Shown here: piece by piece, positions 1 through 8,233 of the stretch | How positions within the stretch are numbered: the stretch's first letter is position 1 | Layout: each line of letters opens with the position of its first letter | Source: Yersinia massiliensis CCUG 53443 | GTDB lineage: Bacteria > Pseudomonadota > Gammaproteobacteria > Enterobacterales > Enterobacteriaceae | DNA: 64,000 nucleotides | Assembly (NCBI RefSeq): GCF_000312485.1 | Contig: NZ_HE997651.1 | Coordinates: 67,784-131,783 of the forward strand | Reading direction: 5' to 3' | Position numbers and translations under genes: made by a program | Notes under the pieces: generated by a model | Seen by the model: the letters and a program-made list of their open reading frames with translations, nothing else | Told to the model about the DNA's origin: nothing | The model's database searches: none

Positions 1-483
1 TACCCGTTGCAAAGCTTCCGGCGACAATTTCCCTTCCAATGGCTCGACCGCCATTTTTAACAACCGCTTACGGTTGCCACGGACCAACTTCTCTTCATTA
101 TTCGGATTACTTCTGTTATCAGCCCATTGTTGCAATGACAAATGCAGTGCGGCACGTAACACACCTTCATGTTGCAACATGCGCGGATAGGCAAAAGAGA
201 GTAATTCAGCAATGCGCTGCCTTGCATCCGGTTGTGTCGGTTGCCATGCCAATATGGGGCCGAGACTCTCATCGACCATGGCCGAAACCAGTGCACTTTG
301 CGTCGGAAAATAGCGATAGGCCGTCGCTCGGGAAAGCTGGGCAGCAATGGCGACCTCGGTGATCGACGGAAATGCGCCTTGTTCATACATCGCCATTGCA
401 GTATCGATCAGTAACCGCTGGGTTCTGGCCTTGGTGCCAGTTAAGGGTGGAGAGGCGTTGTCTTGCTTATCCTGATGTTTCAC
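1..483 (-). CDS. TetR-family transcriptional regulator (partial, runs off the left edge)
   Basis: The minus strand is open without a stop from a GTG at 483 to the window edge, giving 161 residues. A GGAG ribosome-binding site lies just upstream of the GTG. Residues about 19-75 form a typical TetR DNA-binding region, with a recognition-helix signature reading LSRATAYRYFPTQSALV. The rest should be the ligand-binding and dimerisation domain and is cut off. The gene is divergent from the Tm-1-like operon at 792. The gap holds two copies of a near-palindromic 16-bp element, so it probably represses itself and that operon. The ligand is unknown. The family call is firm; the target is inference from position. 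Confidence 0.85.
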   Translation of the reverse strand, partial: MKHQDKQDNASPPLTGTKARTQRLLIDTAMAMYEQGAFPSITEVAIAAQLSRATAYRYFPTQSALVSAMVDESLGPILAWQPTQPDARQRIAELLSFAYPRMLQHEGVLRAALHLSLQQWADNRSNPNNEEKLVRGNRKRLLKMAVEPLEGKLSPEALQRV

Positions 484-576
484 GGTCACTCCAGAATCTA
501 CAGATCGTCTTTGGGCCCACTATAACAAACCGCCTGCACAAATCTCTATGAAAGCCTTTCACGTGAACATTAATTT

Positions 577-592
577 TGAGACTGTAGTCTCA
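577..592. promoter_or_regulatory. Candidate TetR operator copy 1
   Basis: TGAGACTGTAGTCTCA is a dyad with 7-bp arms and a 2-bp centre. It lies between the divergent TetR gene and the UPF0261 gene, and a second copy matching 13 of 16 bases follows 42 bp away. Size and symmetry fit a TetR operator. The protein-site pairing is inferred. Confidence 0.6.
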
Positions 593-618
593 TATTTGTT
601 CATTGGGCTTTGCAGAAA

Positions 619-634
619 TGATACGCTAGTCTCA
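619..634. promoter_or_regulatory. Candidate TetR operator copy 2
   Basis: TGATACGCTAGTCTCA matches the element at 577-592 at 13 of 16 positions, with the right arm intact. The two copies are in the same orientation, 42 bp apart (about four helical turns), so two dimers would sit on the same face of the DNA. Confidence 0.5.
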
Positions 635-670
635 ATATGACTCCATCTTAACCAGTTCGCTGCTTTGTTC

Positions 671-724
671 GTCACTAAATAATGATCTGTCACTCAATAA
701 TCGTTCGTCGGTAAGTAAAAGAAT
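671..724 (+). repeat. Three imperfect 18-bp tandem repeats
   Basis: The units are GTCACTAAATAATGATCT, GTCACTCAATAATCGTTC and a more degenerate GTCGGTAAGTAAAAGAAT. They lie in the 5' region of the UPF0261 gene, downstream of the two candidate operators. The rest of the 484-791 gap shows no gene. Confidence 0.65.
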
Positions 725-791
725 AAGCGTCCAAATAAAGTGAGCTGCTGACCATTTTTGCGACATTCCGCATTCATAGAAGGATGTTTAG

Positions 792-2009
792 ATGCCTCGT
801 CATATTTTTATCGCGACTACCACAGATACCAAAGGCGAAGAGCTGGCCTATGTCAGCGCATTGATTAAAGCCACAGGGTTAACGACCGTTACGGTTGATT
901 TATCGACGAAAGAAGGCATACGCGACGGTGGCGCGGATATCACGGCTGAGACGGTGGCAAGCTATCACCCAGAGGGGCGTCAGGCGGTATTTTGTGGTGA
1001 TAGAGGTCGGGCGATCAGTGCCATGGCGACCGCTTTCGAACGGTTCATTGCCAGCCGTGATGATATCGCCGCTCTTTTGGGATTGGGGGGCTCCGGCGGG
1101 ACGGCGCTGGTCACGCCGGCAATGCAAAGCTTACCTATCGGTATTCCTAAGCTAATGGTTTCAACCATGGCGTCCGGTGATGTTTCTGGTTACATCGGTG
1201 CCAGCGATATTGCCATGATGTATTCCGTAACTGACATCGCGGGGCTAAATCGTATCTCTCGGCGGGTATTGAGCAACGCCGCTCACCAAATTGCGGGCGC
1301 GGTTTATTTCGCCAAAGAAGAGTCGCCAGTCGAGGACAAACCGGCACTGGGCTTGACCATGTTCGGTGTGACCACTCCCTGTATTCAGGCGGTCAGTGCT
1401 GCATTATCAGCAGACTATGATTGTCTCGTTTTCCACGCGACAGGCAGCGGCGGCAAAGCCATGGAAAAACTGGCTGAAAGTGGCTTGCTGGCGGGCGCCC
1501 TTGATCTCACGACGACAGAAGTCTGCGACCTGTTATTTGATGGCGTATTGGCGTGTGGCCCAGATCGCTTCGATGCCATTGCCCATAGTGAGATTCCTTA
1601 CGTCGGGTCTTGCGGTGCGTTGGATATGGTTAACTTCGGTAGCCCAACCACCATTCCGGCTAAATATGCCGACCGCCTGTTCTATAAGCACAATGCGCAG
1701 GTCACGCTGATGCGCACCACCGAGCAAGAAAATATTCAAATGGCACGCTGGATTGGCGAGAAGCTAAATCGTTGCCAAGGAGAGGTACGCTTCTTAATCC
1801 CCGAAGGGGGGTTCTCTGCACTGGATGCACCGGGCCAAATTTTCTGGGATGAAAAGGCGCTGAATGCCTTTATCCATACGCTGGAAGAAACCGTCATTCA
1901 GACTGATAAACGCCGCTTGGTTCGTTATCCGTACAATATTAATGACCCTCAGTTCGCACAAGCAGCGGTAGAGAACTTTAAAGAAATTACGAAGAGCCCG
2001 TCCTTATAG
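792..2009 (+). CDS. UPF0261 (Tm-1-like ATP-binding domain) family protein
   Basis: This 405-residue protein belongs to the UPF0261 family, which corresponds to the N-terminal half of the tomato Tm-1 protein. Glycine-rich segments near residues 96-103 (GLGGSGGT) and 215-222 ([11 protein letters not shown]) are probably nucleotide or phosphate loops. There is no signal peptide or membrane segment, so it should be cytosolic. The start is the ATG at 792, with GAAGG nine bases upstream. It is followed after 24 bp by a TIM-barrel protein matching the other half of Tm-1, so the two probably act together, perhaps as a complex. The bacterial function is not established. The family call is confident; no reaction can be stated. 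Confidence 0.85.
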   Translation: MPRHIFIATTTDTKGEELAYVSALIKATGLTTVTVDLSTKEGIRDGGADITAETVASYHPEGRQAVFCGDRGRAISAMATAFERFIASRDDIAALLGLGGSGGTALVTPAMQSLPIGIPKLMVSTMASGDVSGYIGASDIAMMYSVTDIAGLNRISRRVLSNAAHQIAGAVYFAKEESPVEDKPALGLTMFGVTTPCIQAVSAALSADYDCLVFHATGSGGKAMEKLAESGLLAGALDLTTTEVCDLLFDGVLACGPDRFDAIAHSEIPYVGSCGALDMVNFGSPTTIPAKYADRLFYKHNAQVTLMRTTEQENIQMARWIGEKLNRCQGEVRFLIPEGGFSALDAPGQIFWDEKALNAFIHTLEETVIQTDKRRLVRYPYNINDPQFAQAAVENFKEITKSPSL

Positions 2010-2033
2010 GGCCAGTTTAATGTGGAGAAGCAG

Positions 2034-2864
2034 ATGCCAAAATTTCAACGCCAGGCCATCTTGGCCAAATTTCGGGAAATGATCGCTCGCCGTGAACCTA
2101 TTATTGGTGGCGGTGCGGGAACAGGGCTATCGGCCAAGTGTGAAGAGGCTGGTGGAATTGATCTCATCGTTATTTATAACTCAGGCCGCTATCGTATGGC
2201 GGGCCGCGGTTCGCTGGCCGGATTGTTGGCCTACGGCAACGCCAATGACATTGTGGTCGATATGGCCAAAGAAGTGCTGCCGGTAGTGAAAAATACGCCA
2301 GTGCTGGCAGGGGTGAATGGTACTGATCCATTCTGCCAATTTGACCACTTCCTCGACCAACTGAAAGACTTGGGTTTTTCTGGCGTACAGAACTTCCCTA
2401 CAGTCGGTTTAATCGACGGTAACTTCCGTGCCAATCTGGAGGAAACCGGCATGGGTTACGGCTTGGAAGTGGACATGATCCGTCTGGCTCATGAAAAAGA
2501 TTTGCTGACGACACCCTATGTTTTTAGTGCCGCAGATGCTGTTGCCATGACGCAAGCCGGTGCCGATATTATTGTTCCTCATATGGGCTTGACCACGGGC
2601 GGCAATATTGGTGCAGATACCGCGCTCAAACTCGCGGATTGCGTACCTTTGATTAACGAATGGGCTGCAGCAGCCAAAGCGGTACGTGACGATGTGATTG
2701 TGTTGTGTCACGGCGGACCTATCTCTACACCTGAAGATGCCCAATATATTATGGATAACTGCCCGCAATGTGATGGTTTCTACGGTGCCAGTTCAATGGA
2801 ACGGTTACCGACAGAGATTGCACTGACGGACACGACCAGACAGTTTAAAAAAATAAAACGCTAA
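2034..2864 (+). CDS. TIM-barrel, phosphoenolpyruvate hydrolase-like protein
   Basis: The 276-residue product resembles the TIM-barrel (IGPS/PEP-hydrolase-like) family that forms the C-terminal half of Tm-1. Motifs seen are [20 protein letters not shown] near the N-terminus, a GVNGTDPF loop, [16 protein letters not shown], and [14 protein letters not shown] near residue 185. A GTG at 2022 would add four residues, but GGAG at 2024-2027 is correctly spaced for the ATG at 2034, so I chose the latter. It is cytosolic, and is the second gene of the operon begun at 792. A hairpin with a U-tract follows at 2943-2976. The chemistry is inferred from the family name only. Confidence 0.82.
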   Translation: MPKFQRQAILAKFREMIARREPIIGGGAGTGLSAKCEEAGGIDLIVIYNSGRYRMAGRGSLAGLLAYGNANDIVVDMAKEVLPVVKNTPVLAGVNGTDPFCQFDHFLDQLKDLGFSGVQNFPTVGLIDGNFRANLEETGMGYGLEVDMIRLAHEKDLLTTPYVFSAADAVAMTQAGADIIVPHMGLTTGGNIGADTALKLADCVPLINEWAAAAKAVRDDVIVLCHGGPISTPEDAQYIMDNCPQCDGFYGASSMERLPTEIALTDTTRQFKKIKR

Positions 2865-2942
2865 TATTCTTACCAACACCAATGGGAAAGCCTGTATATG
2901 AATTTGGCGTAATAATCGACTAAATAGTAATGCAGGATACGC

Positions 2943-2976
2943 AAAACCGAAGTCAGCGATGGCTTCGGTTTTTTTT
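2943..2976 (+). terminator. Intrinsic terminator after the Tm-1-like operon
   Basis: The stem AAAACCGAAG / CTTCGGTTTT with a 10-nt loop runs directly into a run of T. Confidence 0.85.
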
Positions 2977-3096
2977 GATCATCATTCAAATAAAAAACAA
3001 TAAAGCTCAGATAGTCGCGATGTGAGTATAGTTTTAGTGCGTAATTGTAAATAGACGAAAGTAAATTCATTCAACGACTATTATTGTGAGGATGAT

Positions 3097-4119
3097 ATGA
3101 CGAGAATGATTAAGAAAGTACAATGTGATGGTAAACCGCTAATGAGTATTATCACCGGTTTATATTTATACCCAATCGCAATACTCGCACATCATTTTGG
3201 TGTTTTTGAACACATCGCTAAAGGAAATAAAGGGCTATCAGATGTTTGTGCATTTTTGAGTATAAAAAGCAGGGCAGCCAAAGCCATGATGGAGGTTATT
3301 CGCGCCTTGGATCTGGTCAAAATTGAAAATAACGTCTACAAATTAACAATGTTAGCCGAAGAGTTTTTACTTAAGAAAAGCCCAAACTATTGCGGTGATG
3401 CGTGGGACTTAATTTATACCACGAGCGATAACTTTTCTTTGATACATCTAGAAAAGGTGATGAGAGAAACTGATACCCCAGTTAATCAAGAAACGACATT
3501 ATTTGAAGAAAGTCTCTATAACGCTGAAAAGGCAGAGGCTTTCACCCACGCCATGCATGGACTCAGTATCGGGGCTGCCAGCGTGTGGCCGGATAAGCTA
3601 AATTTAGCTGATTACCATTGTATGTTAGATATTGGTGGTGGTTCAGGTGCACATTCTATTGGTGCCGTGACCCGTTGGCCGCACCTTCGCGGGATTATTC
3701 ATGATATTGCCGAGGTCAGTCGCGTGGCGGCGAAGGTGATCAAATCCTATGGATTAGAAAAGAATATCTCAATTCATATTGGCGATATGTGGTCTGAGCC
3801 ATTTCCAGACGCTGACATTCATTTTTATTCCAACGTATTTCATGATTGGCCTGAGCAGAAAGTCATCTTCCTGATCCAAAAAAGTTACGATGCCTTACCT
3901 CATGGGGGGCGGATGATTATTCATGAAATGTTATTCAATGATGATGCGCCGGGGCCACTGACGGTCGCAGGATTTAATGTCACGATGTTGAGTTGGAGCC
4001 AAGGAAAGAAATATTCTCGCTCAGAAATAAACAAACTGCTTGAGATGGCAGGCTTTTGCGATATCGAAATATTACCTGTGTTTAGCGATTTCAGTATTAT
4101 GACTGGCGTGAAACCTTAA
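3097..4119 (+). CDS. SAM-dependent O-methyltransferase (acetylserotonin/plant O-methyltransferase type)
   Basis: This 340-residue protein has an N-terminal winged-helix dimerisation region (about residues 10-95) and a Rossmann SAM-binding domain. SAM motif I is LDIGGGSG at about residues 177-184. HDWPEQK, at about 249-255, carries the His-Asp-Trp signature of small-molecule O-methyltransferases, in which the His is the catalytic base. The ATG at 3097 follows a GAGGA-like site. The gene stands alone between a terminator and the corA leader, and is richer in A/T (AAA, ATT, TTA codons) than its neighbours. That suggests acquisition from elsewhere. No substrate can be named; related enzymes act on hydroxy-aromatic or polyketide metabolites. 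Enzyme class is confident, role unknown. Confidence 0.82.
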   Translation: MTRMIKKVQCDGKPLMSIITGLYLYPIAILAHHFGVFEHIAKGNKGLSDVCAFLSIKSRAAKAMMEVIRALDLVKIENNVYKLTMLAEEFLLKKSPNYCGDAWDLIYTTSDNFSLIHLEKVMRETDTPVNQETTLFEESLYNAEKAEAFTHAMHGLSIGAASVWPDKLNLADYHCMLDIGGGSGAHSIGAVTRWPHLRGIIHDIAEVSRVAAKVIKSYGLEKNISIHIGDMWSEPFPDADIHFYSNVFHDWPEQKVIFLIQKSYDALPHGGRMIIHEMLFNDDAPGPLTVAGFNVTMLSWSQGKKYSRSEINKLLEMAGFCDIEILPVFSDFSIMTGVKP

Positions 4120-4309
4120 CATCAGGCCTGCGTACTTTTCCCCCTAACTTCCCATTAATTTTTTGTGACGGCCATGCCAAGTTTTTCTGAACGGGGTCGC
4201 TTATTCCGGCCCCTATTACCGTCGAGCGGCCGTGATGTTCAGCAATATCAGTATGAACGGGGCAGAATTCCTAACACTCTGTTGACAGTCTTTTTCTTCT
4301 CGGCGTAAC

Positions 4310-4399
4310 ATGCGCGCACTATTCTTGATGAGGACATTCGCCTTGGACACACCCAGTAGATACTGGCTCAATAATCTGTGCATCAGGTGCAACTTCTAA
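4310..4399 (+). CDS. Candidate 29-codon leader ORF upstream of corA
   Basis: An ATG at 4310 opens a short ORF that closes with TAA at 4397-4399; an internal ATG at 4328 would give 23 residues. The stop overlaps the base of a 9-bp hairpin (4398-4426), and the ORF lies in a long leader before corA. Salmonella corA is known to be controlled by a leader ORF (corL) that couples translation to Rho-dependent termination; I cannot confirm sequence similarity from memory. The ribosome-binding site is weak. This is a position-based candidate. Confidence 0.35.
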   Translation: MRALFLMRTFALDTPSRYWLNNLCIRCNF

Positions 4400-4484
4400 G
4401 GCTATCCTCCTTCTGCTGATAGCCTTCGTGGTTGTCAGCGACCCCCTAAGCTGTCGCTGTGAGTCAGATCTCCTTATGGTCTGA
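4398..4484 (+). promoter_or_regulatory. Three consecutive hairpins in the corA 5' leader
   Basis: Hairpin 1 is AAGGCTATC / GATAGCCTT (4398-4426), hairpin 2 is CAGCGAC / GTCGCTG (4436-4459) and hairpin 3 is TCAGA / TCTGA (4464-4484). None is followed by a U-tract, so they look like regulatory RNA folds. The 4120-4567 interval otherwise holds only the candidate leader ORF. Confidence 0.55.
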
Positions 4485-4567
4485 AACATAGAGTATTTCG
4501 CAATACCGACGTGTTTCTGTGCTTCAATGCGTTATCCCTATCCAACACCCTAAGGGAGTTTTGGCAC

Positions 4568-5518
4568 ATGCTGAGCGCATTTAAATTAAGTAACAATCGC
4601 TTATCCCGTTTGGAGCTGGATGAATCAGATGATCTGACCACCTCACTTTGGGTTGATTTAGTCGAGCCAGAAGAGGGAGAGCGTGAGCGTGTCCAGTGTG
4701 AGTTAGGGCAGAGCTTGGCGACCCGCCCCGAGCTGGATGATATCGAAGCCTCTGCGCGGTTCTTTGAAGATGAGGACGGCCTGCATATCCACTCCTTCTT
4801 CTATTACGAAGATGCGGAAGACCACGCTGGCAACTCAACAGTGGCTTTTACTATTCGTGATGGTCGCCTGTATACCTTGCGTGAACGTGAATTACCGGCT
4901 TTTCGTTTGTATCGCATGCGTGCCCGTAACCAGACATTGGTGGACGGTAATGCCTACGAGTTACTGCTGGATTTGTTCGAAACCAAAATTGAACAGCTAG
5001 CCGACGAAATCGAGAACATTTACAGCGATTTGGAAGCGTTAAGCCGTGTCATTATGGAAGGACAGCAGGGCGATGAATATGATGCCGCGCTGTCTACGTT
5101 GGCAGAGCAGGAAGATATCGGCTGGAAAGTACGATTGTGTCTGATGGATACCCAGCGAGCGCTGAATTTCTTGGTGCGTAAAGCCCGCTTACCGAGTGGC
5201 CAGTTGGAGCAAGCGCGTGAGGTTCTGCGAGATATCGAATCCTTGCTGCCCCACAATGAATCCTTGTTCCAGAAAGTTAACTTCTTGATGCAGGCCGCAA
5301 TGGGCTTTATCAATATCGAGCAGAACCGCATCATCAAGATCTTCTCGGTGGTCTCGGTGGTCTTTCTGCCGCCGACGCTAGTGGCTTCTAGCTACGGGAT
5401 GAACTTTGAGTTTATGCCGGAATTGCGTTGGTCATTTGGTTACCCAGGGGCGATCAGTTTGATGATTATTGCCGGCCTAGCGCCGTATCTCTATTTCAAA
5501 CGCAAAAACTGGCTATAA
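4568..5518 (+). CDS. corA: CorA magnesium/cobalt/nickel transporter
   Basis: The 316-residue product has the same length as E. coli CorA. The open frame extends upstream to 4511, but [16 protein letters not shown] matches the known N-terminus and GGAG at 4555-4558 precedes the ATG at 4568. A large acidic cytoplasmic domain with a long stalk helix fills residues 1 to about 265. Two C-terminal membrane helices follow, with the signature [10 protein letters not shown] at about 276-285; GMN forms the selectivity filter. The protein works as an inner-membrane homopentamer for Mg2+ uptake. Its leader is long and structured, and the 3' end runs into an 18-bp tandem repeat and a bidirectional terminator. 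Confidence 0.98.
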   Translation: MLSAFKLSNNRLSRLELDESDDLTTSLWVDLVEPEEGERERVQCELGQSLATRPELDDIEASARFFEDEDGLHIHSFFYYEDAEDHAGNSTVAFTIRDGRLYTLRERELPAFRLYRMRARNQTLVDGNAYELLLDLFETKIEQLADEIENIYSDLEALSRVIMEGQQGDEYDAALSTLAEQEDIGWKVRLCLMDTQRALNFLVRKARLPSGQLEQAREVLRDIESLLPHNESLFQKVNFLMQAAMGFINIEQNRIIKIFSVVSVVFLPPTLVASSYGMNFEFMPELRWSFGYPGAISLMIIAGLAPYLYFKRKNWL

Positions 5519-5580
5519 GCTTTCTATTGGCTAAAAGCGTCCAATTGGCTATAAACATCTCATTGGCTACAAACCATCCC
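5509..5580 (+). repeat. Four imperfect 18-bp tandem repeats at the corA stop
   Basis: The units are CTGGCTATAAGCTTTCTA, TTGGCTAAAAGCGTCCAA, TTGGCTATAAACATCTCA and TTGGCTACAAACCATCCC, in exact 18-bp register. The first unit contains the last two corA codons (Trp-Leu) and the TAA stop, so the array looks like a duplicated gene end. Confidence 0.8.
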
Positions 5581-5596
5581 CACGATGGCGCCAATA

Positions 5597-5631
5597 CAAA
5601 ACGCCCGCTGATTACGTCAACGGGCGTTTTG
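5597..5631. terminator. Bidirectional terminator between corA and rarD
   Basis: The 11-bp stem CAAAACGCCCG / CGGGCGTTTTG with a 13-nt loop gives a T-run on each strand. It separates two convergent genes. Confidence 0.9.
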
Positions 5632-5633
5632 CT

Positions 5634-6527
5634 TTATGAGTGGCGACTTCTACGTTGGGTGTAGAGTGCATCCAGCGTGAACAACAGCAGAGCCGCCCAG
5701 ATACAGGCGAACGTCACCATCTTGTCACTGCCAACCGTCTCACCGTAAAACGTGACAGCCAAAATAAACATCAATGTCGGCCCGAGATACTGGAAGAAGC
5801 CCAGCGTCGACAGCTTTAAGCGCGTGGCGGCGGCGGTGAAGAACAGTAGTGGGATTGTGGTGATCACCCCAGCAGCGGCCAACAGCACATTCAGTGACCA
5901 AGCATTGGCACCCATGTGACTGGTTGGGCTATCGGCAATAAAGAACAGATAAATTGCCGCGACCGGCAATAGCCACATGGTTTCAATCAACATGCCTGTT
6001 TGGGCATCAACCCCCAGTTTTTTGCGTATCAAACCATATAACGCGAAGGTGATCGCCAAACTTAGCCCAATCACGGGCAGTGAGCCAAACTGCCACAGTT
6101 GGATCAACACACCACCAAATGCTAATGACACGGCAACCCACTGCATGCGGCGAAAGCGCTCGCCAAGAAATAGCATACCAAATAGCACATTCACCAGCGG
6201 GTTGATGAAATAGCCCAAGCTGGCTTCCAGCATGTGATTATTGTTCACCGCCCAGATAAAGATGAGCCAGTTACTGGCGATCAATACCGCCGTCACCGCC
6301 AGTAATAGCACCCGTTTACCATGCCGAAAGGCACTGCGGACTTGTGGCCAATTTCTGCTAACCGTCAGCAGAATCAGCATAAAGAAAAATGACCAAATGA
6401 TGCGATGGGTCAAAATTTCATCTGCCGGCACTTCTTGGATGAACTTGAAATAGGCAGGGGCAATACCCCAAATAAAATAGGCAGCCAGAGCAAAAAAGAT
6501 GCCCTGACGTGTTCGTTGTTTATCCAT
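5634..6527 (-). CDS. rarD: RarD, EamA/DMT-family transporter
   Basis: This 297-residue inner-membrane protein of the drug/metabolite transporter superfamily has about ten membrane helices in two EamA repeats. The N-terminal half includes YFIWGIAPAYFKFIQEVPAD, typical of RarD, and SLGYFINPLVNVLFGMLFLG closes the first repeat. The C-terminal half contains LSTLGFFQYLGPTLMFILAV. RarD was named as a chloramphenicol-sensitivity protein; its natural substrate is not settled. It is convergent with corA, as in E. coli, and is followed upstream by yigI on the same strand. The start is the ATG at 6527. Confidence 0.93.
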   Translation of the reverse strand: MDKQRTRQGIFFALAAYFIWGIAPAYFKFIQEVPADEILTHRIIWSFFFMLILLTVSRNWPQVRSAFRHGKRVLLLAVTAVLIASNWLIFIWAVNNNHMLEASLGYFINPLVNVLFGMLFLGERFRRMQWVAVSLAFGGVLIQLWQFGSLPVIGLSLAITFALYGLIRKKLGVDAQTGMLIETMWLLPVAAIYLFFIADSPTSHMGANAWSLNVLLAAAGVITTIPLLFFTAAATRLKLSTLGFFQYLGPTLMFILAVTFYGETVGSDKMVTFACIWAALLLFTLDALYTQRRSRHS

Positions 6528-6606
6528 GATGTGGCTCAGAACAAGAAAGGAGATGCGGTGAGTGTACTCAACTTCAGCCTACGAATCATCACCGCTGAAA
6601 AGCGAA

Positions 6607-7077
6607 TTAGCCTACCAGATAGGTCGCCGTTGCGCTGGCAATATGCATTTGTTGGTCATTGTGCAGCTCAACACGGGCAACAGAGACCTTATTGCCACTG
6701 CGTAAAATACTGCTGCTGGCGATAAAATGCTCACCACGGCCCGGGCGCAGATAGTCGACACGCAGGTCAATGGTCCCCATTTTGGCTAATTTCATTTGTA
6801 ATTGTTCTTTAATCAGCGGTTCATGACGGACCAAACTATTGCCGACACAAACTAATCCCGCCGCAACATCCAGCACTGCGGCGATAACACCACCGTGCAA
6901 AATACGTTGCGCGATATTACCCACCAGTTTGTCATGATTATCGAAAGTGATTTCTGCGTAATCTTGCTCGAAGCGGGTTAACTGCAGCCCTAACTCACGG
7001 TTAAAGGGCATGTGATATACAAAAACTTCACCAATCATCTGGCGAGCTTCATCTAATGTTAAGGGAGTGACAGACAT
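6607..7077 (-). CDS. yigI: YigI, hotdog-fold acyl-CoA thioesterase
   Basis: The 156-residue protein is a single PaaI-type hotdog domain. It contains [16 protein letters not shown] (about 61-76), the helix that carries the active site in this family, and a C-terminal strand ending in ATATYLVG. E. coli YigI has been described as a medium/long-chain acyl-CoA thioesterase that works in the cytosol. The gene lies between rarD and pldA, as in E. coli. The 79-bp gap to rarD would allow co-transcription. No operator or terminator is evident in the gap. Confidence 0.9.
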   Translation of the reverse strand: MSVTPLTLDEARQMIGEVFVYHMPFNRELGLQLTRFEQDYAEITFDNHDKLVGNIAQRILHGGVIAAVLDVAAGLVCVGNSLVRHEPLIKEQLQMKLAKMGTIDLRVDYLRPGRGEHFIASSSILRSGNKVSVARVELHNDQQMHIASATATYLVG

Positions 7078-7272
7078 TGCGTGCGATTCTCTTCGATACT
7101 ACCTTTGGGTAACATCGGTAATAAGTTAACTGATTGTTTATTTTATGCGCCTATTTCGTTGCTTTCCAGTCATTAACTCATAAATCTAAACAATACTAAA
7201 ACCACATAACATTTGTGTGTAGAATGAGCTGTTTTCATTACAAATAGAAATGATTCGTAAAGGGATAGGGGG

Positions 7273-8157
7273 ATGATAATGGGTAGATTTTTGCGGATAT
7301 TAATTGGGTTATTACTAGTTCCAACATTAGTACAGGCGGAACCTGCGAAGGTTGAGAAAATTCATGATGCACCGGAAGTCCGCGGCAGTATTATCGCTGC
7401 AATGTTGCAGGATCACGATAATCCATTCCTGCTTTATCCGTATGAAACAAACTATTTGTTATATACCTATACCAGCGATATCAATAAAGAAGCGATTAGC
7501 TCTTATGATTGGGCTGAACATGCCAAGAAAGATGAAGTTAAATTTCAGTTGAGCTTAGGCTTCCCTATTTGGCGCGGTATTCTCGGTGATAACTCGTTAC
7601 TGGGCGCGTCTTATACTCAACGTTCTTGGTGGCAGGCGTCCAATAGCGATGAGTCCTCGCCATTCCGTGAAACCAACTATGAACCACAGCTATTCTTGGC
7701 ATGGGCCACGGATTATGAAGTGGCAGGTTGGACGTTCCGTGAAGTGGAGTTTGGTTACAATCACCAATCTAACGGTAAGGCAGACCCGACTTCACGTAGC
7801 TGGGATCGGATCTATACTCGCGTGATGGCACAGCGCGGTAATTTAGAGATTGACCTGAAACCTTGGTACCGCCTACCCGAAAATGATGAGAAAGATGACA
7901 ACCCCGATATCAATAAATATATGGGTTATTATCGCCTGAAAGTGGGTTACGCCTTGGGCGACAGCGTATTCAGCATCGATGGTCACTATAACTGGAATAC
8001 CGGTTTCGGTGGCGCGGAAATGGGTTGGAGCTATCCCATCACGCGTCATGTTCGCTTCTACACCCAAGTATTTAGTGGCTATGGTGAGTCAATGATTGAC
8101 TATAACTTTAGGCAAACACGGGTGGGTGTGGGTATCATGTTGAACGATGTCCTTTAA
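7273..8157 (+). CDS. pldA: Outer membrane phospholipase A1 (OMPLA)
   Basis: The 294-residue precursor has a signal peptide of about 25 residues ending in LVQA, followed by an anchored beta-barrel that ends in aromatic-rich strands. It hydrolyses acyl chains from phospholipids in the outer leaflet and works as a Ca2+-dependent dimer. The active-site region reads YNHQSNG, with His164 and Ser166 of the precursor matching His142 and Ser144 of E. coli OMPLA. The third catalytic position, Asn156 in E. coli (SWNR), is Asp178 here (SWDR). A start at the ATG at 7279 is also possible and would lower these numbers by two. yigI is divergent upstream and recQ follows. Confidence 0.97.
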   Translation: MIMGRFLRILIGLLLVPTLVQAEPAKVEKIHDAPEVRGSIIAAMLQDHDNPFLLYPYETNYLLYTYTSDINKEAISSYDWAEHAKKDEVKFQLSLGFPIWRGILGDNSLLGASYTQRSWWQASNSDESSPFRETNYEPQLFLAWATDYEVAGWTFREVEFGYNHQSNGKADPTSRSWDRIYTRVMAQRGNLEIDLKPWYRLPENDEKDDNPDINKYMGYYRLKVGYALGDSVFSIDGHYNWNTGFGGAEMGWSYPITRHVRFYTQVFSGYGESMIDYNFRQTRVGVGIMLNDVL

Positions 8158-8185
8158 CGTCATCCGGCGTTAGAAAAGTTTCAGA

Positions 8186-8209
8186 CACAGGCCGGTTAAC
8201 CGGCCTGTG
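8186..8209. repeat. Perfect 24-bp palindrome between pldA and recQ
   Basis: CACAGGCCGGTT is followed directly by its exact reverse complement. As RNA it would form a very stable hairpin after pldA, but no T-run follows. It could be a weak or factor-dependent terminator or a protein-binding site just before recQ. Confidence 0.7.
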
Positions 8210-8233
8210 CAGATCTTATAGTTGGGGAACAGT

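Noticed and set aside
2870-3070. 66-codon open frame on the minus strand after the Tm-1-like operon
   Set aside because: It reads through the intrinsic terminator hairpin, is AT-rich by chance, and has no ribosome-binding site or recognisable domain.
5509-5580. CRISPR array
   Set aside because: The repeats are directly adjacent, degenerate and without spacers, and no cas genes are in the window.
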